From: JAPULR01 sp965238215 | GTDB taxonomy: Bacteria; Chloroflexota; Dehalococcoidia; Lucifugimonadales; GCA-2712585 | NCBI GenBank assembly: GCA_965238215.1 | Contig: OZ250180.1 | Span: 2,604,001 to 2,668,000 of the forward strand | Direction of reading: 5' to 3' | DNA length: 64,000 bases | Shown here: positions 1 to 8,466 of the stretch, piece by piece | Layout: the number at the start of each line of letters is the position of its first letter | Position numbering within the stretch: the stretch's first letter is position 1 | Made by a program: the position numbers and the translations under genes | The notes under the pieces: generated by a model | What the model was told of the DNA's origin: nothing | Databases searched by the model: none | Seen by the model: the letters and a program-made list of their open reading frames with translations, nothing else

Positions 1-1377
1 GTCCTGGGTTCCGTCGGTGCCCCCTCACCAGACGGCATACCGCCACTGTGGGAACACCCCATGATGAAGCCTCAGCGTCGGATTGCTCTTCGTAACGCCG
101 GTCAGGTGGACCCGATGGACATCCACCAGTACGTGGCAAACGACGGCTACGCCGCCCTCCACCGGGCGTTGACCGAGATGACGCCGGACGAGGTTCGGCA
201 GGCCGTCAGCGACTCCGGTCTTCGAGGTCGGGGAGGCGCCGCATTTCCCACGGCAACGAAGTGGAACTTTCTAGCCGGAGCCAGAAGCCCCATCAAGTAT
301 ATCCTGGTCAACTGCGAGGAGGGCGACCCAGGAGCCTTCAACGACAAAGGGATCCTGGAAAGCGACCCCCATAGCCTTGTAGAAGGTGTGATCCTTGCAG
401 GCTACGCCACCGGCGCAACCATGGGCTACGTGTTCATCCGTCATGGCCACGACGGTCCCATCGACCGCACGTGGCGGGCAATAGAGCAGGCGAGGCAGTT
501 GGGGATCCTTGGCCGCAACATCTTCGGCTCCAACTTCTGCTTTGACATGGAAGTCTCGCTGACGGGGGATTCCTACGTGGCTGGCGAGGAAACCGCCCTC
601 ATGGAATCCATAGAAGGGAAGAGGGCCATGCCCCGCTTTCGCCCGCCCTTCCCGGCGCAGATTGGACTATTCGGCAAGCCCAGCAACATCAACAACGTGA
701 AGACCCTTGCCTACGTGCCTCAGATAGTTCTTAACGGCGGCCAATGGTTCGCTGGCATCGGCCAGGACCGCAGCACCGGCACGGCCATTCTCTGCCTATC
801 CGGAGACCTGGCCTACACCGGCATGGCTGAGGTCCCCATGGGGATGACTCTTCGGGAAGTGGTGGAACAGGTTGGCGGAGGAGTTCCCAACGGCAAAGAC
901 TTGAAGCTGCTCCAGACGGGCGGGCCCCTTGGCGGAGTTCTTAGCGCCGTTGACTTGGACATTCCCTTGGACTTCGACGCCATGTCGAAGGCAGGGGCCA
1001 TCCTGGGTTCCGGCGGCCTAATAGCCGCCAGCGAGGACGCCTGCGTGGTGGACCTCACCCGCGCCCTCATCGCGTTCTGCCAGTATGAGTCCTGCGGCAA
1101 GTGCTTCCCCTGCAAAACAGGTATGACCCACCTGCTGGAAGTTCTGGAGCGCATCTGCCGGCTGGAGAGCACACCCCAAGACCTGGCCCTCATGGGACGG
1201 GTAGGCCGGAGCATGCAGGCCGGGTCCCTGTGCGGTCACGGACAGCTGGGATTCAACCCGGTGTCGTCGGCGGTGCGATACTTCCGGGAGGAATTCGACG
1301 AGCATTTGACAGAGAAAACATGCCCCACGGGGACCTGCCCAGGTCCCTGGCATTCCCCCACACGGTTACGGAGGTAG
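1..1377 (+). CDS. nuoF: NuoF/HoxF-type NADH-binding FMN subunit (5' partial)
   Basis: This is the NADH:acceptor oxidoreductase subunit that takes hydride from NADH onto FMN and passes electrons to a 4Fe-4S cluster. The reading frame is open from base 1, and the residues before the first ATG (61) read like the usual NuoF/HoxF lead-in (P-x-x-x-Q-R-R-I-A-L-R-N), so the true start is upstream of the window. Counting from ATG 61, the FMN glycine loop GRGGAAFPTATKW is at 56-68, an NCEEGDPGAF stretch at 84-93, and the N3-type cluster ligands are C345, C348, C351 (ESCGKCFPC) and C391 (SLCGHGQ). It lies 4 nt before the FdhA-like gene, so the two are probably one complex. The partner could be a cytosolic NAD-linked formate dehydrogenase, a hydrogenase-type diaphorase or a transhydrogenase. 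No membrane Nuo subunits are visible. Confidence 0.93.
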   Translation, partial: VLGSVGAPSPDGIPPLWEHPMMKPQRRIALRNAGQVDPMDIHQYVANDGYAALHRALTEMTPDEVRQAVSDSGLRGRGGAAFPTATKWNFLAGARSPIKYILVNCEEGDPGAFNDKGILESDPHSLVEGVILAGYATGATMGYVFIRHGHDGPIDRTWRAIEQARQLGILGRNIFGSNFCFDMEVSLTGDSYVAGEETALMESIEGKRAMPRFRPPFPAQIGLFGKPSNINNVKTLAYVPQIVLNGGQWFAGIGQDRSTGTAILCLSGDLAYTGMAEVPMGMTLREVVEQVGGGVPNGKDLKLLQTGGPLGGVLSAVDLDIPLDFDAMSKAGAILGSGGLIAASEDACVVDLTRALIAFCQYESCGKCFPCKTGMTHLLEVLERICRLESTPQDLALMGRVGRSMQAGSLCGHGQLGFNPVSSAVRYFREEFDEHLTEKTCPTGTCPGPWHSPTRLRR

Positions 1378-1381
1378 CCTC

Positions 1382-4192
1382 ATGGCTGAAGACCGTATAA
1401 CCATCACCATCGACGGCGTTAAGGTCAAGGCGCGCCGCGATCAGACCGTGCTGGAGGCCGCCATAGAGGCGGGCATCTACATCCCCTACCTCTGCTATCA
1501 CCCCGGCATGAAGCCCTTCGCCGCCTGCCGCATGTGCGTCGTGGAGGTTGAGAACGGACGGGGCTACCCGGCGTCATGCACTCTTCCCGTCGCCGAAGGC
1601 ATGGAGGTGCGGAATTCCTCCAGCCAGGTCCACGAGCTACGCAGAAACGTCATGGAACTGCTCATTGCCGACCACCCCCACGGATGCTTGACCTGCCACC
1701 GGGTGGACTTGTGCGGCCCCAACGACATTTGCCTGCGGCACGTGTCCGTCAACGACCGGTGCGTCACCTGCCCCAAGAACGAGCGGTGCGAGCTTAAAGA
1801 TACGGTGCGTTACCTGGGCATGGAGATGGAGTCGCCCCTGGAGTACAAGTACCGTGACCTACCCGTGGAGACGGGAGATCCTTTCTACGATCGGGACTAC
1901 AACCTTTGCATCGTGTGCGGACGCTGCGTACGCGTCTGCGAGGAGGTACGCGGAGACAACGCCATCACCTTTACCGAGCGAGCCGGCCAGGCGCTGGTAG
2001 GAACTTCCTTCGGGACCTCCCTACTGGAGTCGGGCTGCGAGTTTTGCGGCGCTTGCTTGGACGTCTGCCCTGTCGGAGCCCTGGTGGAGAGCGACCACAA
2101 ATGGGAAAAGGCAAAGCAAGTGGAACGCACCATCTGCCCCCACTGCCCCGTGGGCTGCCAGTTGAATCTGGAGGTAAACGGGTTCGGCAAAGTTGTGCGC
2201 TCCGTGCCGGAGATTAGCTCGCCGGCCAACCGAGGTCAGGGCTGCTTCAAGGGCAAGTTCGGCCTGGACTTCGTGAACAGCAAGAAGCGATTGAAGGTCC
2301 CGCTCATTAGGCGCAACGGAATGCTAGAGAAGGCCACCTGGAAAGAGGCCCTGGACTACGTTGCAGAGCGGCTGGACAAATATAGGGGCGCTTCCTTTGC
2401 AATGCTATCGGCATCGGACAGCACCAACGAAGAACACTACCTGGCCCAGAAGTTCACGCGGACGGTCATGGGCAGCAACAACGTGGACTACGCATCAAAC
2501 ACACAGCCGGAGGCGGTAAAGGCCCTGCATGAAGTCCTGGGTTTCGGAGCGGCCACCAACCCCATCTGGAACCTGGAAGCCGCCGACTGCATTCTGGTTT
2601 TCAACGCCAATGTTACGGAAGAGCACAACGTGGCGGCGGTTCCAATAAAGCGGGCCGTCAAAGAGGGCGCAAAACTCATAGTCATCGACCCGCGAGAGGT
2701 AGAGCTAACCCGCTACGCCCATTTGTGGCTGCGACCCAAGCCGGGCACGGAGCTTCTGCTGCTAAACGGCCTCGTCAAGTCGCTGCTGCATCAGGGATTG
2801 GAGCGGCGCGATTGGCTGTACGAAAACTGCTCCGGCCTGGACCCCCTGCGAGAGGCCATGGCGTCATTGGAAATGGCGGAAATATCGGTGAAGACGGGAA
2901 TTTCCAAGGACATGATAGACGCAGCAGTGCGGGTCTACGGGCCGGCTGAGCCTTCCTCCATCGTCTATGGCATGGACAACGTGGCGGAAGAGTTGCATCG
3001 GGATTGCGTTTATGCCCTTTCAACCCTTTCGCTGTTGACGGGTAGCTTGGGCAAGCCCGCCTCAGGCATATACCCGTTGAAGGCGGGGACCAACAGCCAA
3101 GGGGCTTGGGACGTGGGTTGCGTTCCCACCCACCTTCCCGGGTTCGCATCCCTGGAGGATGCCAACGCCCGGGAGCGGCTGGAAGAAGAATGGCGCGGCG
3201 ACATTCCGCAGACTACGGGTTTGGGCTGTCAGGATATCCTGCGTCCCGGGAGCGTGAAGGCCCTCTTCATGATAGGCGACGTGTCGGAGCCAAGCGCCGA
3301 GGCTATGGCCACGCTCAACGGCCTGGACTTCCTCGTAGTGCAAGACAGCTTCTTGGGAGCCGCCGCTCAGCGTGCCCACGTAGTTCTGCCCCGCAGCTCC
3401 TTTGCAGAGAAGACCGGCACTTATACCAACCTGGAACGCCGCATCCAGTCCGTCAGACCCGTAATATCTCCCAAGAACACCTCCGCCAAACCTGAGTCTT
3501 GGGCCTTGTGTCAACTGGCCCAGCGCATGGGCGCGGAGGGTTTCAACTTCCCCGACACCGCCGCGGTAATGGACGAAATCGCCAGGGTCTCCACCATCTA
3601 CGGTGGAGTGAGCCACCGCAGACTGGAGAACGAGGGGCGGCTGGTTTTCCGGCCTGACGTGGGCAATCCGCTGCCCACCCAGGTGCTCTACTCTGACAAG
3701 GAGTATCACGGCATCCAATGGCCGTGCCCTAATGCTGAAAGCTCGGGTGTGGAGATTCTCTTCGCAGACGGCTTCAAAGAAGGTAAGCCCCAGATTCGCA
3801 TTCCCGACTTTAGAGGGGCCGACCTTGCCAAAGACGCAGCTTTCCCCCTGCTTTTCACCCCAGGCCGGGTCCTCTTACAGTCCGAAAGAAAGATGACTGT
3901 AGTCAAGGGCCTCTCCAACCGCATCGAGCGAGAGGAGATAATCGAACTCCACCGGGACGACGGGGAGGTCTTGGGGCTTCGAGAGGGAGACCTCGTGGAG
4001 GTCCAGACCAACGGCTCCAGCCTCACGGGTAGGGTGGCCTTCAAGGAGGGCCTGCAGCGGGGAGTTGTGTCTTCCACCCAGCTATTCGGCCAGTTGATGG
4101 TGGAAGTTGAGGCCAGTCAGTCACCGGACCCAATGTCGAAGATAGCCGGATTGAATATCGCAGGCGCCCGGCTGGTCAAGGTGGAATTGTAG
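1382..4192 (+). CDS. FdhA/NuoG-like Fe-S molybdopterin oxidoreductase subunit without Sec/Cys at the active-site loop
   Basis: This 936-residue protein has the architecture of NAD-linked formate dehydrogenase alpha subunits. It begins with an N-terminal 2Fe-2S domain (C38, C49, C52, C66), then a His/Cys-rich segment 98-136 (HPHGCLTC and later Cys pairs). A two-cluster ferredoxin domain follows (CIVCGRCVRVC 176-186; CEFCGACLDVC 219-229), then a CPHCPVGC 4Fe-4S motif at 252-259 with C288 and K290. The rest is a molybdopterin-oxidoreductase body and C-terminal dinucleotide-binding domain. In formate dehydrogenases the Mo/W ligand is Sec or Cys followed by His in the loop after N-[IV]-D. Here that loop (about 368-382) reads NVDYASNTQPEAVKA, with no Cys, no His and no in-frame TGA. 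I therefore do not call it a formate dehydrogenase. It may be a structural electron-transfer subunit, like NuoG, or use another chemistry. Its neighbours are nuoF and an FNR-like flavoprotein. Confidence 0.85.
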   Translation: MAEDRITITIDGVKVKARRDQTVLEAAIEAGIYIPYLCYHPGMKPFAACRMCVVEVENGRGYPASCTLPVAEGMEVRNSSSQVHELRRNVMELLIADHPHGCLTCHRVDLCGPNDICLRHVSVNDRCVTCPKNERCELKDTVRYLGMEMESPLEYKYRDLPVETGDPFYDRDYNLCIVCGRCVRVCEEVRGDNAITFTERAGQALVGTSFGTSLLESGCEFCGACLDVCPVGALVESDHKWEKAKQVERTICPHCPVGCQLNLEVNGFGKVVRSVPEISSPANRGQGCFKGKFGLDFVNSKKRLKVPLIRRNGMLEKATWKEALDYVAERLDKYRGASFAMLSASDSTNEEHYLAQKFTRTVMGSNNVDYASNTQPEAVKALHEVLGFGAATNPIWNLEAADCILVFNANVTEEHNVAAVPIKRAVKEGAKLIVIDPREVELTRYAHLWLRPKPGTELLLLNGLVKSLLHQGLERRDWLYENCSGLDPLREAMASLEMAEISVKTGISKDMIDAAVRVYGPAEPSSIVYGMDNVAEELHRDCVYALSTLSLLTGSLGKPASGIYPLKAGTNSQGAWDVGCVPTHLPGFASLEDANARERLEEEWRGDIPQTTGLGCQDILRPGSVKALFMIGDVSEPSAEAMATLNGLDFLVVQDSFLGAAAQRAHVVLPRSSFAEKTGTYTNLERRIQSVRPVISPKNTSAKPESWALCQLAQRMGAEGFNFPDTAAVMDEIARVSTIYGGVSHRRLENEGRLVFRPDVGNPLPTQVLYSDKEYHGIQWPCPNAESSGVEILFADGFKEGKPQIRIPDFRGADLAKDAAFPLLFTPGRVLLQSERKMTVVKGLSNRIEREEIIELHRDDGEVLGLREGDLVEVQTNGSSLTGRVAFKEGLQRGVVSSTQLFGQLMVEVEASQSPDPMSKIAGLNIAGARLVKVEL

Positions 4193-4235
4193 GCTCCCAG
4201 AGCTTGAGGGGTCATCTAGAACCGAAGGGGACGCT

Positions 4236-4967
4236 ATGGCGCGCAGACAGATAACTCTGCCCAAGGCCGCTCTGGTGGAGCGGAAGGAAATTACGGAAGA
4301 CCTGATGATTATAAAGATGAGGCCGGAAACGGCCATGACCTTCAAGCCCGGCCAGTATTGCACCCTTGGCCTGGAGGGTATCGAACGGGCCTATTCCATA
4401 GTTTCCGCGCCTCACGAGGAGGACCTGGAAATCTTCGTGGAGCTGGTGCCGGAACCGGACGGCGCATTGACCCCCCTAATGTGGAATATGAAAGAAGGGG
4501 ATATCATGACCATCCGGCCCAGGTGCAAGGGCATCTTCACCCTGGACGAAAAGTACAGTTCGCACCTGATGTTGGCCACCGTAACCGGGGTGGCGCCCTT
4601 CGTGAGTATGCTGAGGAGCTACTTCCACCGCCAGGGCCAGGGCCACCGCTTCTACGTGCTGGAAGGGGCCAGCTACCTGGACGAATTCGTCTATGATAAA
4701 GAGCTCGACGAGATGGAGGCCAGCCATCCGGACACCGTGAAGTTCATTCCTACCGTGAGCCGTCCCAACGAACCGAGGAACGACGGCTGGACAGGGGCCT
4801 CGGGCCGCGCCAACGATATTGTGGAAGAACAGATAGAGAAGCTGGGACTGGAACCCTCGTCAACTCTAGTCTACGCCTGCGGTCACCCCGGGATGATAGA
4901 GGATGTAAAGGAGCGCCTGGTTCCAAAGGGGTTCAATGTCAAAGAAGAGCGGTTCTGGAAGCAGTAG
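4236..4967 (+). CDS. Ferredoxin-NADP(+) reductase-like FAD flavoprotein
   Basis: This 243-residue protein has the FNR fold. An FAD-binding beta barrel carries the RAYS motif (RAYSIVSAP, about residues 50-58), and a nucleotide-binding domain carries TGVAPFVSMLRSY (about 117-129) and the C-terminal YACGHPGMIEDV. The ending in W-K-Q resembles bacterial Fpr enzymes. It would move electrons between NADP(H) and an iron-sulfur carrier in the cytosol. It starts 43 nt after the FdhA-like gene on the same strand and is followed by a strong terminator, so it should be the last gene of this operon. With NADH (NuoF), multi-cluster (FdhA-like) and NADP(H)/ferredoxin (this) modules together, a transhydrogenase-type or confurcating role is a reasonable inference, unproven. 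Confidence 0.85.
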   Translation: MARRQITLPKAALVERKEITEDLMIIKMRPETAMTFKPGQYCTLGLEGIERAYSIVSAPHEEDLEIFVELVPEPDGALTPLMWNMKEGDIMTIRPRCKGIFTLDEKYSSHLMLATVTGVAPFVSMLRSYFHRQGQGHRFYVLEGASYLDEFVYDKELDEMEASHPDTVKFIPTVSRPNEPRNDGWTGASGRANDIVEEQIEKLGLEPSSTLVYACGHPGMIEDVKERLVPKGFNVKEERFWKQ

Positions 4968-4989
4968 CGTAACTTTCGTCAAGGAAGAA

Positions 4990-5018
4990 GGGGGCCTCCG
5001 AATCTGGAGGCCCCCTTT
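4990..5018 (+). terminator. Intrinsic terminator after the oxidoreductase operon
   Basis: A perfect 10-bp stem (GGGGGCCTCC / GGAGGCCCCC) with a 6-nt loop GAATCT is followed by TTT. It lies 22 nt after the stop of the FNR-like gene and between convergent genes. The opposite strand also has a T-rich run (CTTCTTCCTT) after the stem, so it may serve both directions. Confidence 0.88.
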
Positions 5019-5069
5019 ACTTATGTCAAGCTGCTGCCGTTTCGCTGCCTATGGCATTGGGCACCGTTG

Positions 5070-5636
5070 CTAGTTGACGGCAACTCCGAGGAGGATCAGG
5101 CCTGCTAGGATGGTGGACACTATGGAGATTACCACGGTGTACCAGCCAGTAACGTACCGGAGCCTCGGGTAGGGCGGGGCCAGGTGAAAGAACACCAGCA
5201 GGGCGAAGACGGCCAGAAGTGCGGACACTATGGCCAAAGGCCAGTGCATCAAATAGCCAACCGGATCGTTCGACAGAATCTCCCCTCCAGCGAAGAAGTA
5301 GAGGGTGTAGAGGATGGAGACCACCGAAAGGAACAGGGAGTAAATCCCCAAGGTACGTTCGTCGAACCCCCCCAGGTGAACCCCTGCCAGAAGGGCCAGG
5401 TAAATGGCCCAGAGAAGTATGAAGGTTGACAGAACGGCGCCCACGTCCGCCACCTCCGGGGGGCCTCCCACCAGGGAAGTGAAGCTGCCTCCCGTGAAAA
5501 TCACCATGCCCCCCAGTATAATCGCCGCCGCGGCAGCCATTACTCCAAGGGTCTTGGTGTTGTTGTAAAGGTCCAGGAAATACCAGGACTGGGCCCAAAG
5601 AGTTGCGGGTAAGATCATCAAAAAGATTATTTCCAT
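5070..5636 (-). CDS. Small polytopic membrane protein, AmiS/UreI-like topology
   Basis: This 188-residue, very hydrophobic protein has about six predicted membrane segments (roughly 2-15, 28-48, 66-88, 95-115, 127-150, 160-185). Its size, the segment ending GIYSLFLSVV, and the C-terminal stretch Y-V-T-G-W-Y plus a final hydrophobic helix recall the AmiS/UreI amide/urea channel family. The match is only by eye, and the N-terminal family signature is not clear. An unusually good Shine-Dalgarno (ATAGGAGGTAAACA) precedes the ATG. It has its own promoter at 5739-5768 and a leader of about 95 nt containing a 10-bp inverted repeat. It stands alone: the next gene downstream is convergent. No urease or amidase gene lies nearby, so the substrate is unknown. 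Confidence 0.55.
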   Translation of the reverse strand: MEIIFLMILPATLWAQSWYFLDLYNNTKTLGVMAAAAAIILGGMVIFTGGSFTSLVGGPPEVADVGAVLSTFILLWAIYLALLAGVHLGGFDERTLGIYSLFLSVVSILYTLYFFAGGEILSNDPVGYLMHWPLAIVSALLAVFALLVFFHLAPPYPRLRYVTGWYTVVISIVSTILAGLILLGVAVN

Positions 5637-5673
5637 TGTTTACCTCCTATCTGATACTCATATTCACTTCAAC

Positions 5674-5732
5674 TTCCCAAAAGCAATGTCGCAAAACGGC
5701 AACAGTCTGAAGGCGAACTGCTCTTTTGGGAA
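5674..5732 (-). promoter_or_regulatory. Inverted repeat in the 5' leader of the membrane-protein gene
   Basis: Perfect 10-nt arms (TTCCCAAAAG and CTTTTGGGAA on either strand) enclose 39 nt. On the minus strand the first arm starts about where transcription from the promoter at 5739-5768 should begin, so the RNA 5' end can close into a long stem-loop before the ribosome site. A regulatory RNA structure or mRNA stabiliser is possible. No known riboswitch class is recognised. Confidence 0.5.
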
Positions 5733-5738
5733 TGCTGC

Positions 5739-5768
5739 ATTATATGTACGGATTTCTTTGAAAGTCAA
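5739..5768 (-). promoter_or_regulatory. Sigma-70-type promoter for the membrane-protein gene
   Basis: On the minus strand TTGACT (5768-5763) is followed after 18 bp by a perfect TATAAT (5744-5739). The expected start is near 5732, giving a leader of about 95 nt. Confidence 0.7.
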
Positions 5769-5794
5769 TTTTGAAAGGGCGGGCGGAGCCGCCG

Positions 5795-5823
5795 TTTCCC
5801 CGCCCTTCTCTTTGGGGTACAAT
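5795..5823 (+). promoter_or_regulatory. Probable mutS promoter
   Basis: TTTCCC (5795-5800), 17 bp, TACAAT (5818-5823). The -10 is good and the -35 weak. It would give a leader of about 20 nt before the TTG start of mutS. Confidence 0.45.
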
Positions 5824-5848
5824 GCCAATGTAGACAGGAAGAAATGCC

Positions 5849-8419
5849 TTGACTCCCATTCGCCGTCAGTACCTCAGCATCAAGCAGCGTTATCCCAACG
5901 CTATCCTTCTCTTTCGTCTGGGAGATTTCTACGAGACCTTTGATGAAGACGCCAAGCTGGCGGCCCGAGTGTTGGACATCGTTCTTACGTCCCGAAGTAT
6001 GGGCAAGGGCGTCAAAGTCCCCATGGCCGGCATTCCCGCCCACTCGCTGGAGTCTTACCTCGCCAAGCTTATCGAAGCGGGCCACCGGGTCGCCATCTGC
6101 GAGCAGCTGAGCGATCCCGCCGCCTCCAAGGGGCTGGTGGATAGAAACGTGGTGCGGGTGGTCACCCCCGGCACCATTGTTGAGCCTTCCATGCTCGACC
6201 AGCAGTCCAACAACTACCTGGCGGCCCTGCTCGTGGAGGGTACCGAGGCAGGTTTGGCGTACATCGACATCACCACCGGCGAATTTGCCGTGAGCCAGAT
6301 GCCCCTAAGCCATCTGCCCGCCGAGGTGAATCGATTGTCACCCGCCGAGATCCTGGTGCCCCAGGACGAAGATGCGTTCAACGAACTGAACGTGGATGTC
6401 TCCGTGCCCCTACCCCCCAAGGAGTTTCACGCTTCCAGGGCGCGCGAGACCCTGCTAGCCCACTTTGGAGCGCTCACCCTGGAAGCCTACGGGTGTGAAA
6501 AGCTGCCCCTGGCCGTGAGCAGCGCAGGCGCCATTCTAGGATATCTGGCCGTCACGCAGCCCCAGATAGTAAGCCAGGTCACCTCCCTCAGGACCTACTC
6601 CGTCTCAGAATTTATGACGCTGGATCCCCAGAGTCGGCGGAACCTGGAACTCTTCAATGGCGGACGGTGGGGAGAAGGTGGGCCTTCACTGCTTTCGACC
6701 CTAGACTTCACCCGCACGGCCATGGGAGCCCGGCTCCTGCGCCGCTGGATCGGGCAGCCGCTGTTGAACATGGACGACCTGGGGCGGCGGTTGGATGGCA
6801 CAGCCTATCTTCATTCCAATCTGCTACGGAGGCAGGAGATACGCTCTATACTCTCCCGGGTGTCGGACCTAGAGCGGATAATGAGTCGGGTGCAGCTGGG
6901 AACGGCATCGCCACGGGACCTGCTCGCCCTCAAAGAAAGCCTACGGGCGGCGGCGGCCATCAGGCCTTTGCTGGAAGGGGACGACGCCAAGTCTGCGGAT
7001 TGGCTGAGAAAGCGGATTCGCTCCTTCAACGAACATGAAGACCTGCTGGAGAGAGCGCTGAAGGAGGAAGCCACCGGCAGCCCGGGCGGCGGCGAGGTGA
7101 TAAAGGAGGGGTTCTCCCCGGAATTAGATGAACTGCGCTCCTCTGTGCGCGAGGCCCGCCGATTCATTACCCGACTGGAGCGTCGCGAGAAAGAGGCAAC
7201 GGGTATTCGCTCCCTCAAGGTGGGTTACAACCGGGTCTTCGGTTACTATATCGAGGTCAGAAAGACCAACCTTCACCAGGTGCCCAGCAGCTACGAGCGG
7301 CGTCAGACCCTCACCAACGGGGAGCGGTTCATTATTCCGGAGCTTAAGGGATACGAGGCCCGGATACTTGACGCCCAAGAGCGGATTCAGCGGCTGGAGC
7401 AGGATCTCTATGCCCGGATTTGCGCCCAGGTGGGACAGGAGGCGCGGGGAATTCTTGAGCTCGCCCACGGCATCGCGCTGCTGGACGTCCTGGCATCCTT
7501 TGCGGAGGCGGCCGACAACTACGGCTACGTTAAGCCGTCCCTCGTGGAAGAACCGGTCCTAGACGTAAGGGGCGGGCGGCATCCCATGGCCGAAAGGATA
7601 CTCCCCGCCGGAGCCTTTGTGCCCAACGACCTGTATCTCTCGTGCCAGGACTCCCAGCTCCTCCTCATTACCGGCCCGAACATGTCCGGCAAATCCACCT
7701 TCATTAGGCAGGCCGCCCTCATCACCCTCATGGCGCAGATTGGCAGCTTCGTCCCCGCCGACGCCGCCACCGTGGGCCTGGCGGACCGCATCTTCACGCG
7801 GGTGGGCCTGCAGGACGACCTCTCAGCCGGTCAATCGACTTTCATGGTGGAGATGGTGGAGACGGCGGCAATCCTCAACCAGGCCACTCGTCGCTCCCTG
7901 GTGATTCTGGACGAAATAGGAAGGGGCACCAGCACCTACGATGGGTTGTCCATCGCCAAGGCGGTCGCCGAGCATATTCACAACGACCCGCAGCTGGGGT
8001 GCCGGACCCTCTTCGCCACCCACTACCATGAGCTCACACAGCTGGCGGAGAGTTTACCCCGAGTGCAGAATCACACGGTAGCCGTCAGCGAAAGTGGAGG
8101 TCAGCTCGTATTCCTGCACCGCATCGTGCCCGGGGGGGCCGACCGGAGCTACGGAGTCCACGTAGCCCAACTGGCGGGCCTGCCCCAAACGGTGGTTCAC
8201 CGGGCGTGGGAGATTCTGGAGGCCCTGGAATCACTGCCCCAATCGAAGCCCCTCAATGGCGGCGGGCCGGCGGTGCGAAGATCCCAGCAGATTCCCCTAT
8301 TCTCTCTGACACCGCCGTTGGTGGAAGAGCTGCTGCGGCTGGACGTTACTAACATGACGCCTCTGGAGGCCATCAACAAGCTGTACGAGCTTCAGTCCAT
8401 GGCCAAGGAAGCAGGCTAG
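5849..8419 (+). CDS. mutS: DNA mismatch repair protein MutS
   Basis: MutS binds base-base mismatches and small loops and starts methyl-independent or methyl-directed repair together with MutL. The protein has 856 residues, the usual MutS1 length. The mismatch-reading F-Y-E motif is at 27-29 in RLGDFYETF. The Walker A motif GPNMSGKST is at 609-617, Walker B VILDEIG around 685-691 with GRGTSTYDG, and FATHYHEL follows. The start is TTG, chosen because the family begins with T-P-x-x-R-Q-Y; AGGAAG lies just upstream. The tail keeps the short helix-turn-helix region (PLEAINKLYELQ) used for dimer contacts. mutL follows about 920 nt downstream with two small genes in between. Confidence 0.98.
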   Translation: MTPIRRQYLSIKQRYPNAILLFRLGDFYETFDEDAKLAARVLDIVLTSRSMGKGVKVPMAGIPAHSLESYLAKLIEAGHRVAICEQLSDPAASKGLVDRNVVRVVTPGTIVEPSMLDQQSNNYLAALLVEGTEAGLAYIDITTGEFAVSQMPLSHLPAEVNRLSPAEILVPQDEDAFNELNVDVSVPLPPKEFHASRARETLLAHFGALTLEAYGCEKLPLAVSSAGAILGYLAVTQPQIVSQVTSLRTYSVSEFMTLDPQSRRNLELFNGGRWGEGGPSLLSTLDFTRTAMGARLLRRWIGQPLLNMDDLGRRLDGTAYLHSNLLRRQEIRSILSRVSDLERIMSRVQLGTASPRDLLALKESLRAAAAIRPLLEGDDAKSADWLRKRIRSFNEHEDLLERALKEEATGSPGGGEVIKEGFSPELDELRSSVREARRFITRLERREKEATGIRSLKVGYNRVFGYYIEVRKTNLHQVPSSYERRQTLTNGERFIIPELKGYEARILDAQERIQRLEQDLYARICAQVGQEARGILELAHGIALLDVLASFAEAADNYGYVKPSLVEEPVLDVRGGRHPMAERILPAGAFVPNDLYLSCQDSQLLLITGPNMSGKSTFIRQAALITLMAQIGSFVPADAATVGLADRIFTRVGLQDDLSAGQSTFMVEMVETAAILNQATRRSLVILDEIGRGTSTYDGLSIAKAVAEHIHNDPQLGCRTLFATHYHELTQLAESLPRVQNHTVAVSESGGQLVFLHRIVPGGADRSYGVHVAQLAGLPQTVVHRAWEILEALESLPQSKPLNGGGPAVRRSQQIPLFSLTPPLVEELLRLDVTNMTPLEAINKLYELQSMAKEAG

Positions 8420-8466
8420 ATAAACATTCTTAGATTTATAAAGCAATTACCGCAAAAGGAGAAAGA

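Noticed and set aside
2484..2535. Possible selenocysteine in the FdhA-like gene
   Set aside because: No in-frame TGA exists anywhere in the 936-codon gene, and the loop has no Cys either.
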